In this document: positions 1 through 12,530 of the stretch, one piece after another | Numbering within the stretch: position 1 is the stretch's first letter | Layout: every line of letters begins with the position of its first letter | Assembly: GCA_022393335.1 (NCBI GenBank) | Contig: JAJEKB010001139.1 | Span: 205,009 to 269,008 of the forward strand | DNA: 64,000 nucleotides | Source: Macrotrachela quadricornifera | Taxonomy: Eukaryota; Rotifera; Eurotatoria; Philodinida; Philodinidae | Direction: 5' to 3' | Made by a program: the position numbers and the translations under genes | Notes under the pieces: model-generated | The model's database searches: none | Seen by the model: the letters and a program-made list of their open reading frames with translations, nothing else | Told to the model about the DNA's origin: nothing

Positions 1-65
1 GAATGATAAGAAAAGAAAATATAATAATAGATGTTTTAATTAAAATAACAACGAAAAAAAAAAAA

Positions 66-1972
66 TTAACCATTCAAGCTTCCATCAATATCTTTCTTAA
101 TTCCAGCCATAAATACTTTCATACCAGTATATGTTTCATCGCATACACCAGGCGCAAGTTCCGGTGGTAAAACAAAACCAGTTCCTGATTCACCTAATTT
201 ATTTAAAAAAAAACTATTAATTTTTACTATAAAATAAAAACAAAAGAGATTACGTTGTGTAGGTGGAAGTTCAATTGTATATGAAAAAGGAATTTTTAAA
301 GCATCATAAGCCCAATCAACAGTACTACCACTAGCAATATCTAAACAATAAATAAATTAAAATTTTTTTTTTTTAAATATATAAAAACAAAATCTACATA
401 ATAATCGAGCAACACTTCCAACTTCATATACTCTTTTATTAACAGCTTGAATAGCTGCTGCACCACTTTTTGCTAATGCTTCTAATTTGGCATAATTAGA
501 TGGTAAATTTGTTGTATAACCATACTAAATATTTTCAATTAAAACTATCTTTATAAAAAGAAAACAAAAGTATTAACTTACGGGTGTACTAAAACACAAA
601 AAAAAAACAAGTTCATTTATTTAATAATAATTAAAAGAAAAGAAAAGCAAAATTAGGTTTATACTTACAACCACCATTGGCCATATGAATGAAAGGACAT
701 ATACATATCCCATGTACCAATTTTTGATTGTAAATAGTTCACTACATTTTGTGTTTCGATTTCACTTGCACCTGAGCTACCTTTCATAGGGAATAAACAG
801 AAAACAATATATATATATATATATATATCAAAATTGATTTCTCTTGATAATTACCAGCAAATGTTTCACTGCATGGACTAGTGCTAGCACCACCTTTCAG
901 AAGATAAAAAAAAAATTAAAGATAGTATTGATCTGAATTCTTTTTTTTCTATACCAGTATTCCATCTCCATGGATAATTACGATTGAGATCAACACCGAA
1001 ACATGATGAACCACTATTTCGAGCACGATTCTTACGCCATAATCGATTCTATATTTGATTATTTTTTTAATTAAATATTAATATTTTAAAAAATAAAAAT
1101 ACTTACACCAGTGGTTCGACTATATTCATATCCTTAAATTATAAAAAGAAAAAAGTAGAAGTAGAATAATTTAATTTACATCTGATCTTTTTACCATCTG
1201 GATTAAGTGATGGAGCAATATAAACTGTCCAATAATCGAGTAATTCACGTATTGTAGGATCATTTTTATTATATTCTTCAATTAATTTATCAACCATCCA
1301 AATACAATTAGCTGGTGTAATCCATTCTAATTATTGAAAAAAAAGCATGAATAATATGAAATATATAATATAATATAGTTTATTTTTACCTCTTGCATGA
1401 ATACCACAATCAATCCATATATTTCTTGTTGATGATGGATTAAATTGTATAGAAATAAGTTTTATAGAACGACCTTCATAGGTTTTACCAATATCAACCA
1501 CATTAATATGTGTTGGATCATCTTTTGCTTTATCTTCAAGAAATGTTACCATTTCACCATAACTAGCATATGTACCAACAATATCTGCTCGTGTTTGTCC
1601 AAGCCAACGACTTTTAATTTGTCTCATTAAATGATCTTCTGCAATTTTTTGTTGTTCATCATCAATAGCTTCTTGTAAATCATCAACAAGTACTTTATAT
1701 GGTAATGAATATTGTTTAAATTGCGAAACATATTGATCAAATTCATTTTCTCGTATATGAACATCAACTGATCGTTGTGGTGAAATAATTTCTGTCCAAA
1801 AATCGAGTGCACTATTAGCTTCAAGTGCTTGAAGATAATTAATATGTTCAGCAGTTACTGGATCTAAACGAACTAATTTATCATGAACATATAAACGTTC
1901 GGCTCTATTCCATATTACTAATGTTATGAGAACAAATATACATGAAAGTAATCGATTCATGATGATGTGCAA
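66..1972 (-). CDS. Secreted M14 (carboxypeptidase A-type) metallocarboxypeptidase
   Basis: A zinc exopeptidase that removes C-terminal residues from peptides, probably a digestive or secreted enzyme. I joined about nine exons. The first (1390-1972) encodes a hydrophobic signal peptide and a propeptide of about 90 residues, ending at GIHAR. The next (1195-1326) supplies the E and W that complete the HxxE zinc site, then TPAN and an SLNPDG segment. A 26-nt exon (1107-1132) follows. Later exons carry [10 protein letters not shown] (the Asn-Arg substrate clamp), SFHSYG (third zinc His) and SYTIELPP (the Tyr lid and catalytic Glu). The stop codon is at 66-68. All catalytic and zinc residues of A-type enzymes are present, so it looks active. 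Translation could begin at the first Met or at Met5; the second gives a better signal peptide. The exact substrate pocket cannot be judged from sequence alone. The intron near 811-829 contains a short TA tract. Confidence 0.93.
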
Positions 1973-2276
1973 TAAAACAAAAAAAGTGATAAGAATAAGC
2001 TAGATTATATAGATGTCAAGTTAGCATTTTTTTTTATCGTCTTCATTAATCCTTTGTTGATCAAATATTATTCGTTGTGAGAAAAGAGTAGAGTGGGTTA
2101 AGCGAACTTTTACCAGATGCTCGTTCATGACCGAAGCTTTTTTTTTTATTTTATATTTGACACTCTTGATAATAACAAAAAAATAAAAAACTGAATTTTT
2201 ATTTTTTATGTAAAAGAAAATGTTCAGAATATTACAATAAATATACATATATGAAAAGAAAAAAAATATATATTAT
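1973..2276. other. Intergenic gap between carboxypeptidase and SLC35F6-like gene
   Basis: This AT-rich spacer lies between two minus-strand genes in head-to-tail order. It holds the 5' flank of the carboxypeptidase gene and the 3' flank of the SLC35F6-like gene. I see no coding exon in it. Confidence 0.5.
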
Positions 2277-3962
2277 TTATGTTTCAACAGTATTAGGATC
2301 TGGTGCAACATGAACACCTGCACCTGATGGTACATTTGATGTTGATTGATAAATTGAAATATCACCTTGATCAGGTAATAATTGTGATTGTTCATTTGAA
2401 ACAGATCGACGTGAAGTAAATCGATGAATTATATGTTCCCATACACCATTATAAGTACCCATACCAATTACCAATAATACAAAACCTAAATAAATAGATA
2501 GAAAATAACGAATGGATTATTAAATAAAATAAAATCATCTAACCTAATATTTGTAATGGATAAAAAGCTTGCCATTGTAATGCCAATGACACAATCCAAA
2601 TAATTAATGTTCGACCACTATCAAGTACCATACGTGTTGTTGATGATAATTCTTTTGTTACAGATATACCAGCAAAATTAAAAAATGCAATAGATAAAAT
2701 ATTTCCTAAAAGAATAAAAAACAAAATTTATTAGGGAAATTTTTCTTTTCTTTATCTTAAGTTGTTTTTCTTTTCTTACCAATTGTTGCAAGAATAATAA
2801 TCCAATTATCATGCATTTGACAAAATGCTGATGGAACATCTTCAAGACGATGATCAGGACCAGAATTTGATGTTGGAACAATAATAAAATAAAACTAATA
2901 TAAACAACAAAAAAAAAGAGAAACTCGGCATCAAATAATATGATAATTATACAATAAACTTACTGGTATAAGAAGAAGACCAAGTGTACCAAAGCCAAAT
3001 ATTCCTTCCCAACCAACAGCTTGTAAAGGTGGAATATTATATTTTCCAATAAAACGTTCTTCATACACTACCTGTATATCATAAGAAAAATAAAATATTA
3101 TTTTTTTGTTTTTATCATTATCTTTTTTTTTTCATACTTGAAAACTAGTGAATAACATTCCAACAAGTATAAGTGCATCACCTGCTATTTTTTCTGCATT
3201 TGTATGACTACCTTCAGGATGTTTATCAAAAATTATATCAGATATACCAACAACAACAAGACCAGCAACAACTGTAATAATACCAAGCCAATGCTTACAT
3301 GATAATGTTCTTCGAAGAAATAAAACACTAAAATAAAATTTAAATTTAATACTTTTCAAAATTTTTTAATATATAAATATACCTAAGGAAAGCAGTAAAG
3401 ACCATAACTGAACCTCTTAACATTTGAAATGAACTTGCACTTGTATAATTTAATGCAATATAAGATAACGATGTTGAAAGCATATCACAAATAGATGCAA
3501 CCCAAAAAATAAATGGATTAAATGTTTGTTCACCATCAACTAAACCTATATCTTTTTTTATATTTATTGGCCAACAACGAACTATTGAAGATGATGCATC
3601 ACCTTTATACACCATTCGTTCAATACGATAACGTGCAGTTGAATACCAAATAAATTTAAATGCTAATAAGCATAAAAATTCACCCAAAAACATACCAACA
3701 CCCTAGATAAATTTTGGTTTTTTTTTTCTATTATTTTAAGAAAAAAAAATAATTTATTTACTTGAAGAAATGGATGTTCATATGTAACATTTTCACCTGA
3801 TCCATCACAAAAATGTGATGTTTGTCTAAATAATAAGAATTAAAAATAAATTAATAAACAGAAAAACTAATACCGATCAGCCCATTTCGTTGATAAAGTA
3901 TTAATACTTCCTGTCACTAACATAAGACCGATTAAAAATAATTGATATGGAGTAAAAGCCAT
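2277..3962 (-). CDS. SLC35F6-like multi-pass transporter (drug/metabolite superfamily)
   Basis: The joined exons give a protein of about 370-400 residues that begins MAFTPYQ (ATG at 3960-3962) and ends near DPNTVET. It has about ten hydrophobic segments. Family hallmarks include GSINTLSTKWAD near the N terminus, HPFLQGVGMFLGE in helix 2, LNYTSASSFQMLRGSV, and the SMR-like pair STTRMVLDSGRT near the C terminus. This matches SLC35F6 (C2orf18/ANT2BP), a lysosomal and mitochondrial membrane protein of the nucleotide-sugar transporter-like group. Substrate is not established for the family. The C-terminal tail is hydrophilic and cytosolic, as in relatives. A pyrimidine-rich AG acceptor-like site ends 11 nt before the ATG (3973-3974), consistent with a 5'-UTR intron or spliced-leader addition. 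Introns are about 50-70 nt. Confidence 0.9.
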
Positions 3963-4257
3963 TATTATCTATCTAGAAAGTAAAATAAAATTCAATATTT
4001 TTAGCATTGTTCTTCATTTCAAGCCAATTTGATAACTATTATTGTTATCTTGTTGTATTCTACTAAATACAATAATCACACTAGACTGTATACAGACATT
4101 CACATTTTACATAAAGATGATTATTCTCTTTCGTTTTATTACCACATTTCATCAAGTGCACACATGTATATATATATTTACGCGTAGTATAAGCAAAGAA
4201 ATAGACAGAAAAAAAAGTCATCTGACCTTCATATAACTATTTATGGAATAAAATATG
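3963..4257. other. Intergenic spacer
   Basis: A short AT-rich spacer between the SLC35F6-like and SLC46-like genes. A plus-strand ORF overlaps it (4042-4236), but its composition is low-complexity and it has no recognisable product. I do not call it a gene. Confidence 0.5.
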
Positions 4258-6243
4258 TCAGATATCATCTCTATGATTATTTAAATAATTATAATCATTT
4301 ATAAAATTTTGATTATTTTTTTGTAAATAATTAATTAGAGGCGGATAATGAATATGAAATCGATTAGAAAAATTATTATTCATATTAATTGATATTTCTT
4401 TCACTTGTTCAAGTATTGTTCGTCTTCTATTCAAATAATTATCATTTAATAGAATATAACTATGATATAATATACATATAATATATTTAATTATTTTTTA
4501 AAATACTTACATGAATATAGGTAAAGTTAAAAGATGAAGAAAACAAGCAAGAAGAAATATTAAACTAGGATATGTACTAATTGTATATGAATAAAGTATG
4601 TTAAATATAAGTGAACCAATTAAAGCATTAATTGATTCAAGTGATGCAATAATAGAAAATATTTTACCTTAGAAAAACAATAGTTTTTCGTATTTTTTTT
4701 TTTTAAATAATTAATAAATACCTTCTTCATCAAGATTACAAATTTTTGAAATATATGCACGAACTCCTACAACAACATATGATGATAACATACCGAATAT
4801 TGGTACTAAAAATAAGAAAAAAAAATTATTTTTAAATATTTTCTATTTAATTTTACTCAAAAAAATAATTGTTCTTGAATGATTACGAACATAAAGAAAA
4901 TCACTTGCACATTTTGATAATGTACCAAGTATTGCACATGTCATATCACTTATATTAAACATATATCGTAATATTGGTAATATTACTAATAAACCAAAAC
5001 CAAGACTAAAAGATTTTAAACCACGAAATATTCCATAAAGACTTTGAGAAAAAGATAAAGGAAATTTTTTTAAATAAAGATAAACAACAGATGATTCACC
5101 TAAATATTATATAGATCAATATATTAATTTAACAATAATATAAAACAAAAAAATTATAAATGCAAAAATAAAAGTAATAATCTATTTTACTTACCGATAC
5201 TCGTCAGGCTAAATTGAAAAAGAAGTTTATCAGTATTTTCTAAGGAATAGTTCTCAAAAATTCTGTAAAAGATTATCGAATTTTATCTGCAAAATTCTAT
5301 TATTTCTGCTAAGAAAAACGAATATTTTTTTTTTCATTTGATAATTAACCTACATACTACATAATAAACCAAGTAATGCTAAAAGAAAATATTTTCTTTG
5401 ATTAAATTCTCTTTGTTTAAATATCATTCGAAATGCATCTTTAATATCATTACAAATAAATAATGTTTGATAAAAATTTTTGCATGATAGGATATCTTGT
5501 CTTCTTTGAATAACTTCTTTAACATATATTAATATATATATAATATTAATTAAATGAATAAATATAATGAATAAAAAACAAAATTGAAAATTAGTTAAAT
5601 CAAGTAATATTCCACTTAATATTAAACCAATAGTTGAACCAAACATTAAACATGATTCAATAATTGCAATACGTTGTGTACGATTTTCAATTGTTGTTAT
5701 ATGTGATATATAATTATATACAATTGAAAACATTGTTGATGTTGAACCAAATAAACTAATAAATATATTTGATAAAAATAAAATTTCTAATGATAAATTA
5801 TATTTTATAATTGATACAAATAAATTAACTATTGTTGCTAATATACAACCAATATTTGCTAAAATCATTGGAATTTTATGAGAATATTTATCTGACCATA
5901 TACCACATATCATAGAAACAAATATTGATGGAATAGAATAAGCAAGATTAAAATATATTATATAAATAGATGCATGTTTTTGTATAATATATTCCATATT
6001 TTGATTAATTTCTGTTTTATTTACTTTTAATACATTCATAGAATTACATAAAGATATATTATATAATTTATAACAAACTTGTCGATAAAATAATGCTTCA
6101 TCTGCTGGAATATTTATATAAATTGCTAACATATAGAGAAAAACAACAGGTTCAATACTAATTAATTTCCACCAAGGAATATTTTGTTTAGATGTAGGTA
6201 GTATATTTGTTTTTTTTTCATTTAATCTTATCATGATTTTCAA
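4258..6243 (-). CDS. SLC46-like major facilitator transporter (PCFT/HCP1 family)
   Basis: A 12-helix MFS transporter. The family includes proton-coupled folate transporter SLC46A1 and lysosomal SLC46A3. The large first exon (from about 5350 to 6243) encodes helices 1-6. It shows EPVVFLYM in helix 1, a Cys-containing, N-glycosylatable extracellular loop, and the MFS loop-2 motif GIWSDKYSHK. After it comes a 14-nt exon (about 5195-5208) that brings the LTSIGESS reading into frame. A longer exon follows (about 4870-5098: FRGLKSFSLGFG and later helices), then exons reading PIFGMLSSYVVVGVRAYISK and SLESINALIGS. The protein ends ...NNHRDDI with a stop at 4258-4260. Start may be Met1 or Met4. The substrate is unknown; a folate or small-molecule role is family inference only. 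Confidence 0.85.
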
Positions 6244-6905
6244 ACTGATCGAATGACATAGACATGTGATGTGATGCCATCAATAAATAGAAATATTCAC
6301 TCGATCAAGGATTCGTTCTTATCTTTGAACCGAAAGTTTCGTTGCAATCAGAGGTCGCTAATCAACGGAATATATTATAATGAAATTGTTATTTACCATA
6401 ATATCAAACAATAGTATTACAAAATTATTAAGAAAAATCATTAACTTATGTCTTTCCTTCGCTTTATTCTCTATTTTTATTTTAAATAAATAATTATATG
6501 ACATATTATTTTGTCTAATTCTAATGATATCAATTAAAATAAACACAAATAATCGTTAACCGGATATTCTTTCTAACTGGTACTAGTTAAGTAACTCGAC
6601 GGACGTTATGAGGTCAGGAAAGAGAACAAATCATCAAGGTTTCATAACTATTATTAGCAGTAACAATCTATTATTGAATGAGGGTATAATTAATTAGCTA
6701 GATATTATTCTGATCTCTGTCATTCCCATAAACTCTAGTATATATTTCCTGTTCAGGAATGGATTCAATAGCTCGGATCATGCTCTATAAAATTGCGCAA
6801 ATTACAGGTCTCTATCATCTATCATTTGAACAAGACATCAATTTTATTAAAAAGGACAACATCACATTTTTCACATGTTTTGATTGATTCCTGGAATGTG
6901 GAAAA
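6244..6905. other. Intergenic region upstream of SLC46-like gene
   Basis: About 660 nt with no convincing exon on either strand. It should contain the promoter of the SLC46-like gene. It ends at the TA target site of the mariner element. Confidence 0.5.
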
Positions 6906-6907
6906 TA

Positions 6908-7870
6908 TTGGGTTGGTAAGAAATTTTATTTTTATTCTTTTAATATCAAGAATATAACTAGTTTTCAACGGTATATGCTTCATTACTATCTATGACTTGT
7001 CGCCAACGCTCTGATAGAGAAAGGATCCTGCGTTCGTAGAAGTCCTACGACTTTTGACCAAAACCTTTGAGAAGGTCCAATAGTGCAATTAGTTAGAAAA
7101 AATTCCCACTGAATAATTCCTCATACTCCCCGCCAAATGTTCAGCATAATCTTCTTTTGGTTAAGGTCATCTTTAGGTGTTGCTACACCTTTTGTCCAGC
7201 TTCCAGCCACTGCCGCTTGCACGTGTAGTTAGCATACAACATCTACTTTTCATCGCCGATAATAAGATTGTAAAGCCATTGGTAGTTGCGATAAGACGTC
7301 ATTAATTCTATACAAGCATCAACTCTGTGTTGGAGTTGATATGGTAACAAATCATGTGGTATTCAAACTCCATATTTCCACGTTTTGTCTAATTCATGCA
7401 GATGTGTTTCCACTGTATAATATGAGAGCACCCAAGACGCTCTGCTAAACATTGTGTAGTCTATCTAGGATCTTCTTCGATAAGCTCCTTTAAGAAATCC
7501 ATATTCATCTCTAGTGATCTTCTAGTATGAGGTAAACCGTCGAGTTTGAAGTTACCGTTCTTGAACTGATTGAACCAACATTGTGCTATACGAATGAAGA
7601 GTGCATCCTTACCCTTTCGTATGACATATGTTGCTTGATGGTTCTGGTGTTTTGTGGCCTAGACAGAATTCATGAAACAGAAACACTCGGAGCTCTTTAC
7701 GAGATACCTCCATTTCTAATTCGAGATCAGCATGTATATCCATAGTTTTATTATTGTTCAAAAGATATTTACATTCTCTTTATATGCCCTTAGTATGGAA
7801 ATTTCTAGAAGCTTCTTGACTGTTCTAGGAACTTACAAAAAAAAACGACAAGAATTTTTTACCAACCCAA
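6908..7870 (-). mobile_element. Decayed mariner transposon with terminal inverted repeats
   Basis: A 963-nt element bounded by inverted repeats. The left end reads TTGGGTTGGTAAGAAATT. The right end, read inward, starts TTGGGTTGGTAAAAAATT; about 18 of the first 20 bases match. A TA dinucleotide flanks each end (6906-6907 and 7871-7872), the target-site duplication expected of Tc1/mariner insertion. The minus strand encodes remnants of a mariner transposase: an N-terminal helix-turn-helix part with HEFCLGHK, a linker with LIEEDPR, and a catalytic-core segment with GDEK. Several in-frame stops and frame changes break it, so it is a pseudogene. Its short linear structure without internal insertion suggests a single old insertion. 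Confidence 0.9.
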
Positions 7871-7872
7871 TA

Positions 7873-8637
7873 TGTTTAATTGTAGTGGATTAGCGTATGA
7901 AGATTATGTTTGAATTTATTATTTCAATCAATATAATCAAATTTTTTAAAAACTATCACTAATCATTTCATGTAGTGAGAAACAGATTTAGATCGATTCT
8001 AGAAAAAAAGAATTGTAAGCTTTTCTAGTTATTGGCACTCCAGAAAATATGATAGACACCCGGAACAGTGACGTCAAAGTTCCAATACGATAATGATGTT
8101 GTTTCATAGCACAGCATAATAAAGAAGACATAATGCAGAAATAAATGACTCTCTAAATGAATTTTACCGATGTCACAAAAAACATCTGTCACAAATATTT
8201 TAATCTTCTTCACTGATATTAAGACTCTCGGTAAATGACTTTCTACTAGATAGTCTCTTTTTGAAAAATATTAGAAATTTAAAGCAGTTTTCAAGATCTC
8301 TCAAAATATTTCGGAAATATTCATATTCGTTATTTTTCTCTGTGACTATATAACTTTCTTAGTTCTGAATTGATACACATCCAACGGAATAAAAGTTTTT
8401 TTTAGAAGTAATCGGATCTTTAATTGATGAACTGTGATAATTCATGTTGATGTTGATCAGAATATAACTATAACGAATTCATTTAATAAATTAAATAAAG
8501 CTAAGATATTGTGTCTAAAAGCATAATAATTTTTAGCTAAAAAAAGCAGAAATTGACATATATTGTGATGCAAAATGAATACTGATTAATAAACTGAATG
8601 GAATAATTAGAAAAATAAAAATTTCATAGTAAAAATA
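7873..8637. other. Intergenic region
   Basis: About 765 nt between the mariner element and the 3' end of the DUF4139 gene. I found no supported exon. A minus-strand ORF at 8025-8213 has no homology I recognise and weak coding character. Confidence 0.5.
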
Positions 8638-10040
8638 TTAATATTGATATTGATTATCTCTATATTCAAGTAAAATTTCATATTGAAAAATATGTTCATT
8701 ATTAGATTGTAATTCTTCAATAATAATTTCAATACCTTGTTCAATTAATTGAATTTTATTATTTAATTCTTCATTATTACATTTAGTAGTAATTGTAAAT
8801 TTTGCTGAAGAAATAATTTCTTTATATTCATATTTAATATTTTTTGTTTTTGCATTTTTAATTGTTAAATGAATATCATATGAAGCTGAATCACGTTTTT
8901 GTGATAAAATTTTAACTTGACGTATAAAACTAATATCAGGATCATTTCCACAATCTAAATCTTTTTTTTCACCTTGTGAAATATCTGATAAATGTGCTTG
9001 TCCAACAACTCTTCCATCTTCTCTTATAGTAACTATACCTTGTGGTAAAAATCTATCTGATTCAATTCGATATTTTCTTTGAAATTTTCCTTTTTGTGTT
9101 TGTTCTTGAAAATAATTAATTAAACCTGCATATTTTTCTAATTTTATATTTGGTTTAATAAAAGGAAGTGAAAATGTTGATCGTTGAATAAGATTAAATG
9201 GTTGATCAATTGAATACCAATATAATCCAGCTAATTCACCTTCACCTTGAATTGTTGGAGCATTATCTACAGCTGATTCACAACAACAACAACAACATGT
9301 TTTCATACAACAATCTCGATTACGATGTAAACGTTGTTGTAGATGAACATCTCCACCAAATAATTCTGTATGTTGTATTTGATAATCACGTTTTGTATTA
9401 TTCGTTAAATCAGCCCATGCTTCAAATGTATGATTATCTGATAAAATTTGTAAATTATATCGTGGTGACCATTGAATTCCTTAAAATTTATCAATTAAAT
9501 TTAAAATAAAAAAAGAATAAAACAAAATAAAATACCATTAATAAGATATGAAAGTGTACCATTTCCTTGTTGTTTTAAAGCAATAAATACTTCAGTACCT
9601 TCTTCTTCAGGAATATTAACATATTCAAGTTCATGATTTTCTGCACGAATATATCGACCTGTTTTTAAATCTTTTAATAATAAATCATTTGCACGTATAA
9701 CTTGACATTCAATTGGTTGTTCATGTAAACGATGAATAAAAACAATTTGATTTTCTAAATTATTTGCTTTTGTAACACTATTTTGATTAATTACTTCAAT
9801 TCCTTCAATACTAAGACTTCCTTTAACAATTTGATCATATACTTCACGTGGAAAATATATTTTGAAATTCTAATAAAGAAAATATTTTTTTCAAATTAAT
9901 TATAATTACAATTTTATTTCATTTACTTGTGGTGTATGAAATTTTTCACGAATTTCAGTAAATGATGGATATATACGTAGTTCTGTATGTGTTGGAGAAA
10001 TTTTTTCTTTCTCACTATTAGAATTTGAATCAGAACTCAT
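8638..10040 (-). CDS. DUF4139 domain protein (F37C4.5/MuiA-like)
   Basis: Three exons give about 440 residues: MSSDSNSNSEKEK at 10038-10040 downward, a middle exon ending before a 54-nt intron near 9482-9535, and a long last exon. The DUF4139 signature is clear: GIQWSPRYNL at the domain start, then FLPQGIVTIREDGRVVGQ, QGEKKDLDCGNDPDISFIR, and a terminal beta-rich IKNAK segment. The family is widespread in bacteria and animals (nematode F37C4.5; bacterial mucoidy inhibitor-like proteins), but its biochemical role is not settled. An oddity is a cysteine cluster in the middle of the domain: CC, then MKT, then six consecutive Cys (codons at 9280-9297). This may be a palmitoylation or metal-binding insert. 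An AG acceptor-like site lies 11 nt upstream of the ATG (10052-10053). Confidence 0.8.
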
Positions 10041-10704
10041 TTTGTTTATATCTAAACAAAAAACATTCAAATATGTCTTTATTTCTTCGTCAACTAAATC
10101 AATGACATTTTATAGTTTTTTTATATTTATCAATGAGAGCATAAAACAAATATTTGTTCATACTCTCTATTTTCACCTGGTAAATATAAAAGAAACCTAT
10201 ATCGTTATTTGTTGAATAAAGAAAGAGGTCTCTGTTATTATATTCGACTTTAGATTATTATGCAAATGTTAGTTAAATAATGAGACATTACTAAATAATA
10301 TTAAGCAATAGAATAAAAATATCTTTCTCCCGAATATAAATTTTTAAAAAATAAATTTTTGATTGATTTTTTTTTATGTACATATCTCACGACTTTCGTA
10401 TTCAATAAGCTGAAGCAAATTAAATGTCTAGAATTGAAAGCATAAAAATGCAAATTAAAGGTGCCTTTAAACTAATTAAGATCGAATCATCTTATTAGAA
10501 ATGTTTGATTTTAATCAATTTTTGATCAGCAACTGTTCCCGATACGCAATTACTGAATACGTGTAGCATTCTTTCAACAGATATAAATACTAACTTTGAA
10601 ACCAATTACATCATTTTCATCAATCTTTAGTTTTTGTAATAGATAAACTCATTTTATGAGTCTTGTCTTGCAGTAGAGGTAGACCAGAACAAAAAGAAAA
10701 CATA
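10041..10704. other. Intergenic region
   Basis: About 660 nt of AT-rich DNA upstream of the DUF4139 gene. It should hold that gene's promoter. No exon is supported. Confidence 0.5.
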
Positions 10705-10706
10705 CA

Positions 10707-10938
10707 TTCGGTTGGAGCATAAGTTCTTCAGATCTTTTTGCTTTTTATGCAAATCTAAGGTTTTATATCTCGTGGTTGAAAAGAGATAAATATCTAGAAT
10801 TTTTAGTATAGATAAATCGTTATGATTTCTACATGTATTAAAAATTTTAAACGTCTATCCGTTTTCGGCTACGAGATACAAACTCTCAAATTTGCCTAAA
10901 AAACAAAAAAAATGGTCAAAACTCATGTTCCAACCCAA
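10707..10938. mobile_element. Short non-autonomous mariner-type element (MITE)
   Basis: A 232-nt element whose ends are inverted. The left end, TTCGGTTGGAGCATAAGTT, matches the reverse complement of the right end, TTGGGTTGGAACATGAGTT, at most positions. A TA follows the right end (10939-10940), and a decayed CA precedes the left. A second inner inverted pair (TATCTCGTGGTTGAAAA against TATCTCGTAGCCGAAAA) extends the fold-back. There is no coding capacity. The tips resemble those of the 6908-7870 mariner (shared GGGTTGG), so a related transposase may once have moved it. Confidence 0.75.
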
Positions 10939-10940
10939 TA

Positions 10941-12530
10941 GAATCATATTCGGGCAGGTCAGAGTAATGCAGATCAGGACAAAAGAACAATGCCTATAGC
11001 GATCTCTATTATAAAGAGTTCAAAAATAAATTTGAGAGATTTTCAAGAAAAATCATCTAGCCTTGGGAAAAGTTATATATGCACATGAGGGGTATAAGAG
11101 TCAATCTACACAGTTCATGATTGGTCTTGCTTCATTAGAGATCCAAAATTGTTATTTGAATCGTCAACTAGCTGTAAGGCGATTTTTCTATTGTAATTCT
11201 ACGAAAATCTCACAAAATCTTCTGATAGAATCATTCGAAAGATTCTAATATCTTAGTAGAAAAATTCGTAAATAAAACTAAAAGTTTCATTCTATGGTTA
11301 ACATAATATTATTTACGAGATAAGATAGGTTTCAAGCAAGTCTTGGATTACAGTTGAACATTATAAGCTGGAATATGAAATTCGGCATACCAAATAGTAC
11401 TTCATGCATTTTTCATATGTGCTTAAAAGTTTAAAAATGGTTTGAAATTGAAATTTCATTTAATTGCATTATTGACTTAAACTATTGTCCTCCTCAATCT
11501 CAATCAATACGAGAATTATGCTTTTAGAAACTTCTAGATGTATTATTCTCGATGAGTCCAAGTTTTCAACCGAGCCCATAGCGCAATTGTACGAAATACG
11601 AAATAGTTACAATGTATGCAATCTGTTTCCATTGTGGACTTCATAAATTAGGAGTAAAATAACTGTATAAGCAGAAATTTCGCTCATTTTGTAGTTCGAT
11701 ACTCAAGCTGCCCATACGAAAAATTTAATTGAAAATTATTAAGCCACTGAGAAGCTAGAATCATTTTTTAGAAGTATTCTCTACTAATATCTGTCTATAA
11801 TAACACAGATTGTTTTGTATACGGTAAATATCACTTCTAAAAAAAAGCAATTGCAAGAAACAAACATTAATCAATAGAAGATTTTAAAAACAGCTGATAT
11901 TCGTAATTATTTATTTATAATTTACTTGAATCACAAACAAACAACAATTTAAGAAAATTTATTCCTTTTTCCAAAAAAATGTTTGTACAGGGACTAAATT
12001 CAGGAGTTAAAAATCCTTAAAGTTTATCTATTCAAGCCAATTGAAAACGAGCTTTTCTATTTTTGTGAATTTTTCCCACATTTGATGATACTTTAATATA
12101 GGTTATTAAGGATCAAGAATCCAAATTTTGGATCTGGCATGTCATTAGTCATAAAAGTGACCGAAGAAAAACTGGCTTTTTTATTTGTATCTTTTGATAG
12201 AGAGGATCGTATATGCCAAAAATGTAGCTATGTTGTCGATCAAAGACAAGAGCTTAAAAATCGACAATAAAATTTCATCAGTATAGTTTTCATCAATTAG
12301 ATGTTTTCCCGGGACGATTTAAAGAACTTTTAGAAATCTAATAGTTCTCTAGTGAATATAGAGCGGTTTAGAACACATTCTAATTTGAAATAGATATTAG
12401 TTTGATCCTGTTTTATAATAATTTTTAAGAGTAAAAATTTTACTAGATGTAGAAGTTTTAAATGAATGATCTTTATTTAATTTTCATATATATCACAAAA
12501 ATAAAATATAATTCTTTTTGAAAGAATAAA
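10941..12530. other. Intergenic region
   Basis: About 1.6 kb downstream of the LRRC74-like gene. I see only AT-rich unique-looking sequence. A 61-codon plus ORF at 11063-11248 has no recognisable domain and no splice-consistent neighbours. Confidence 0.5.

Noticed and set aside
11063..11248. 61-codon plus ORF in an intergenic region
   Set aside because: No similarity I recognise and no splice-consistent flanking exons.
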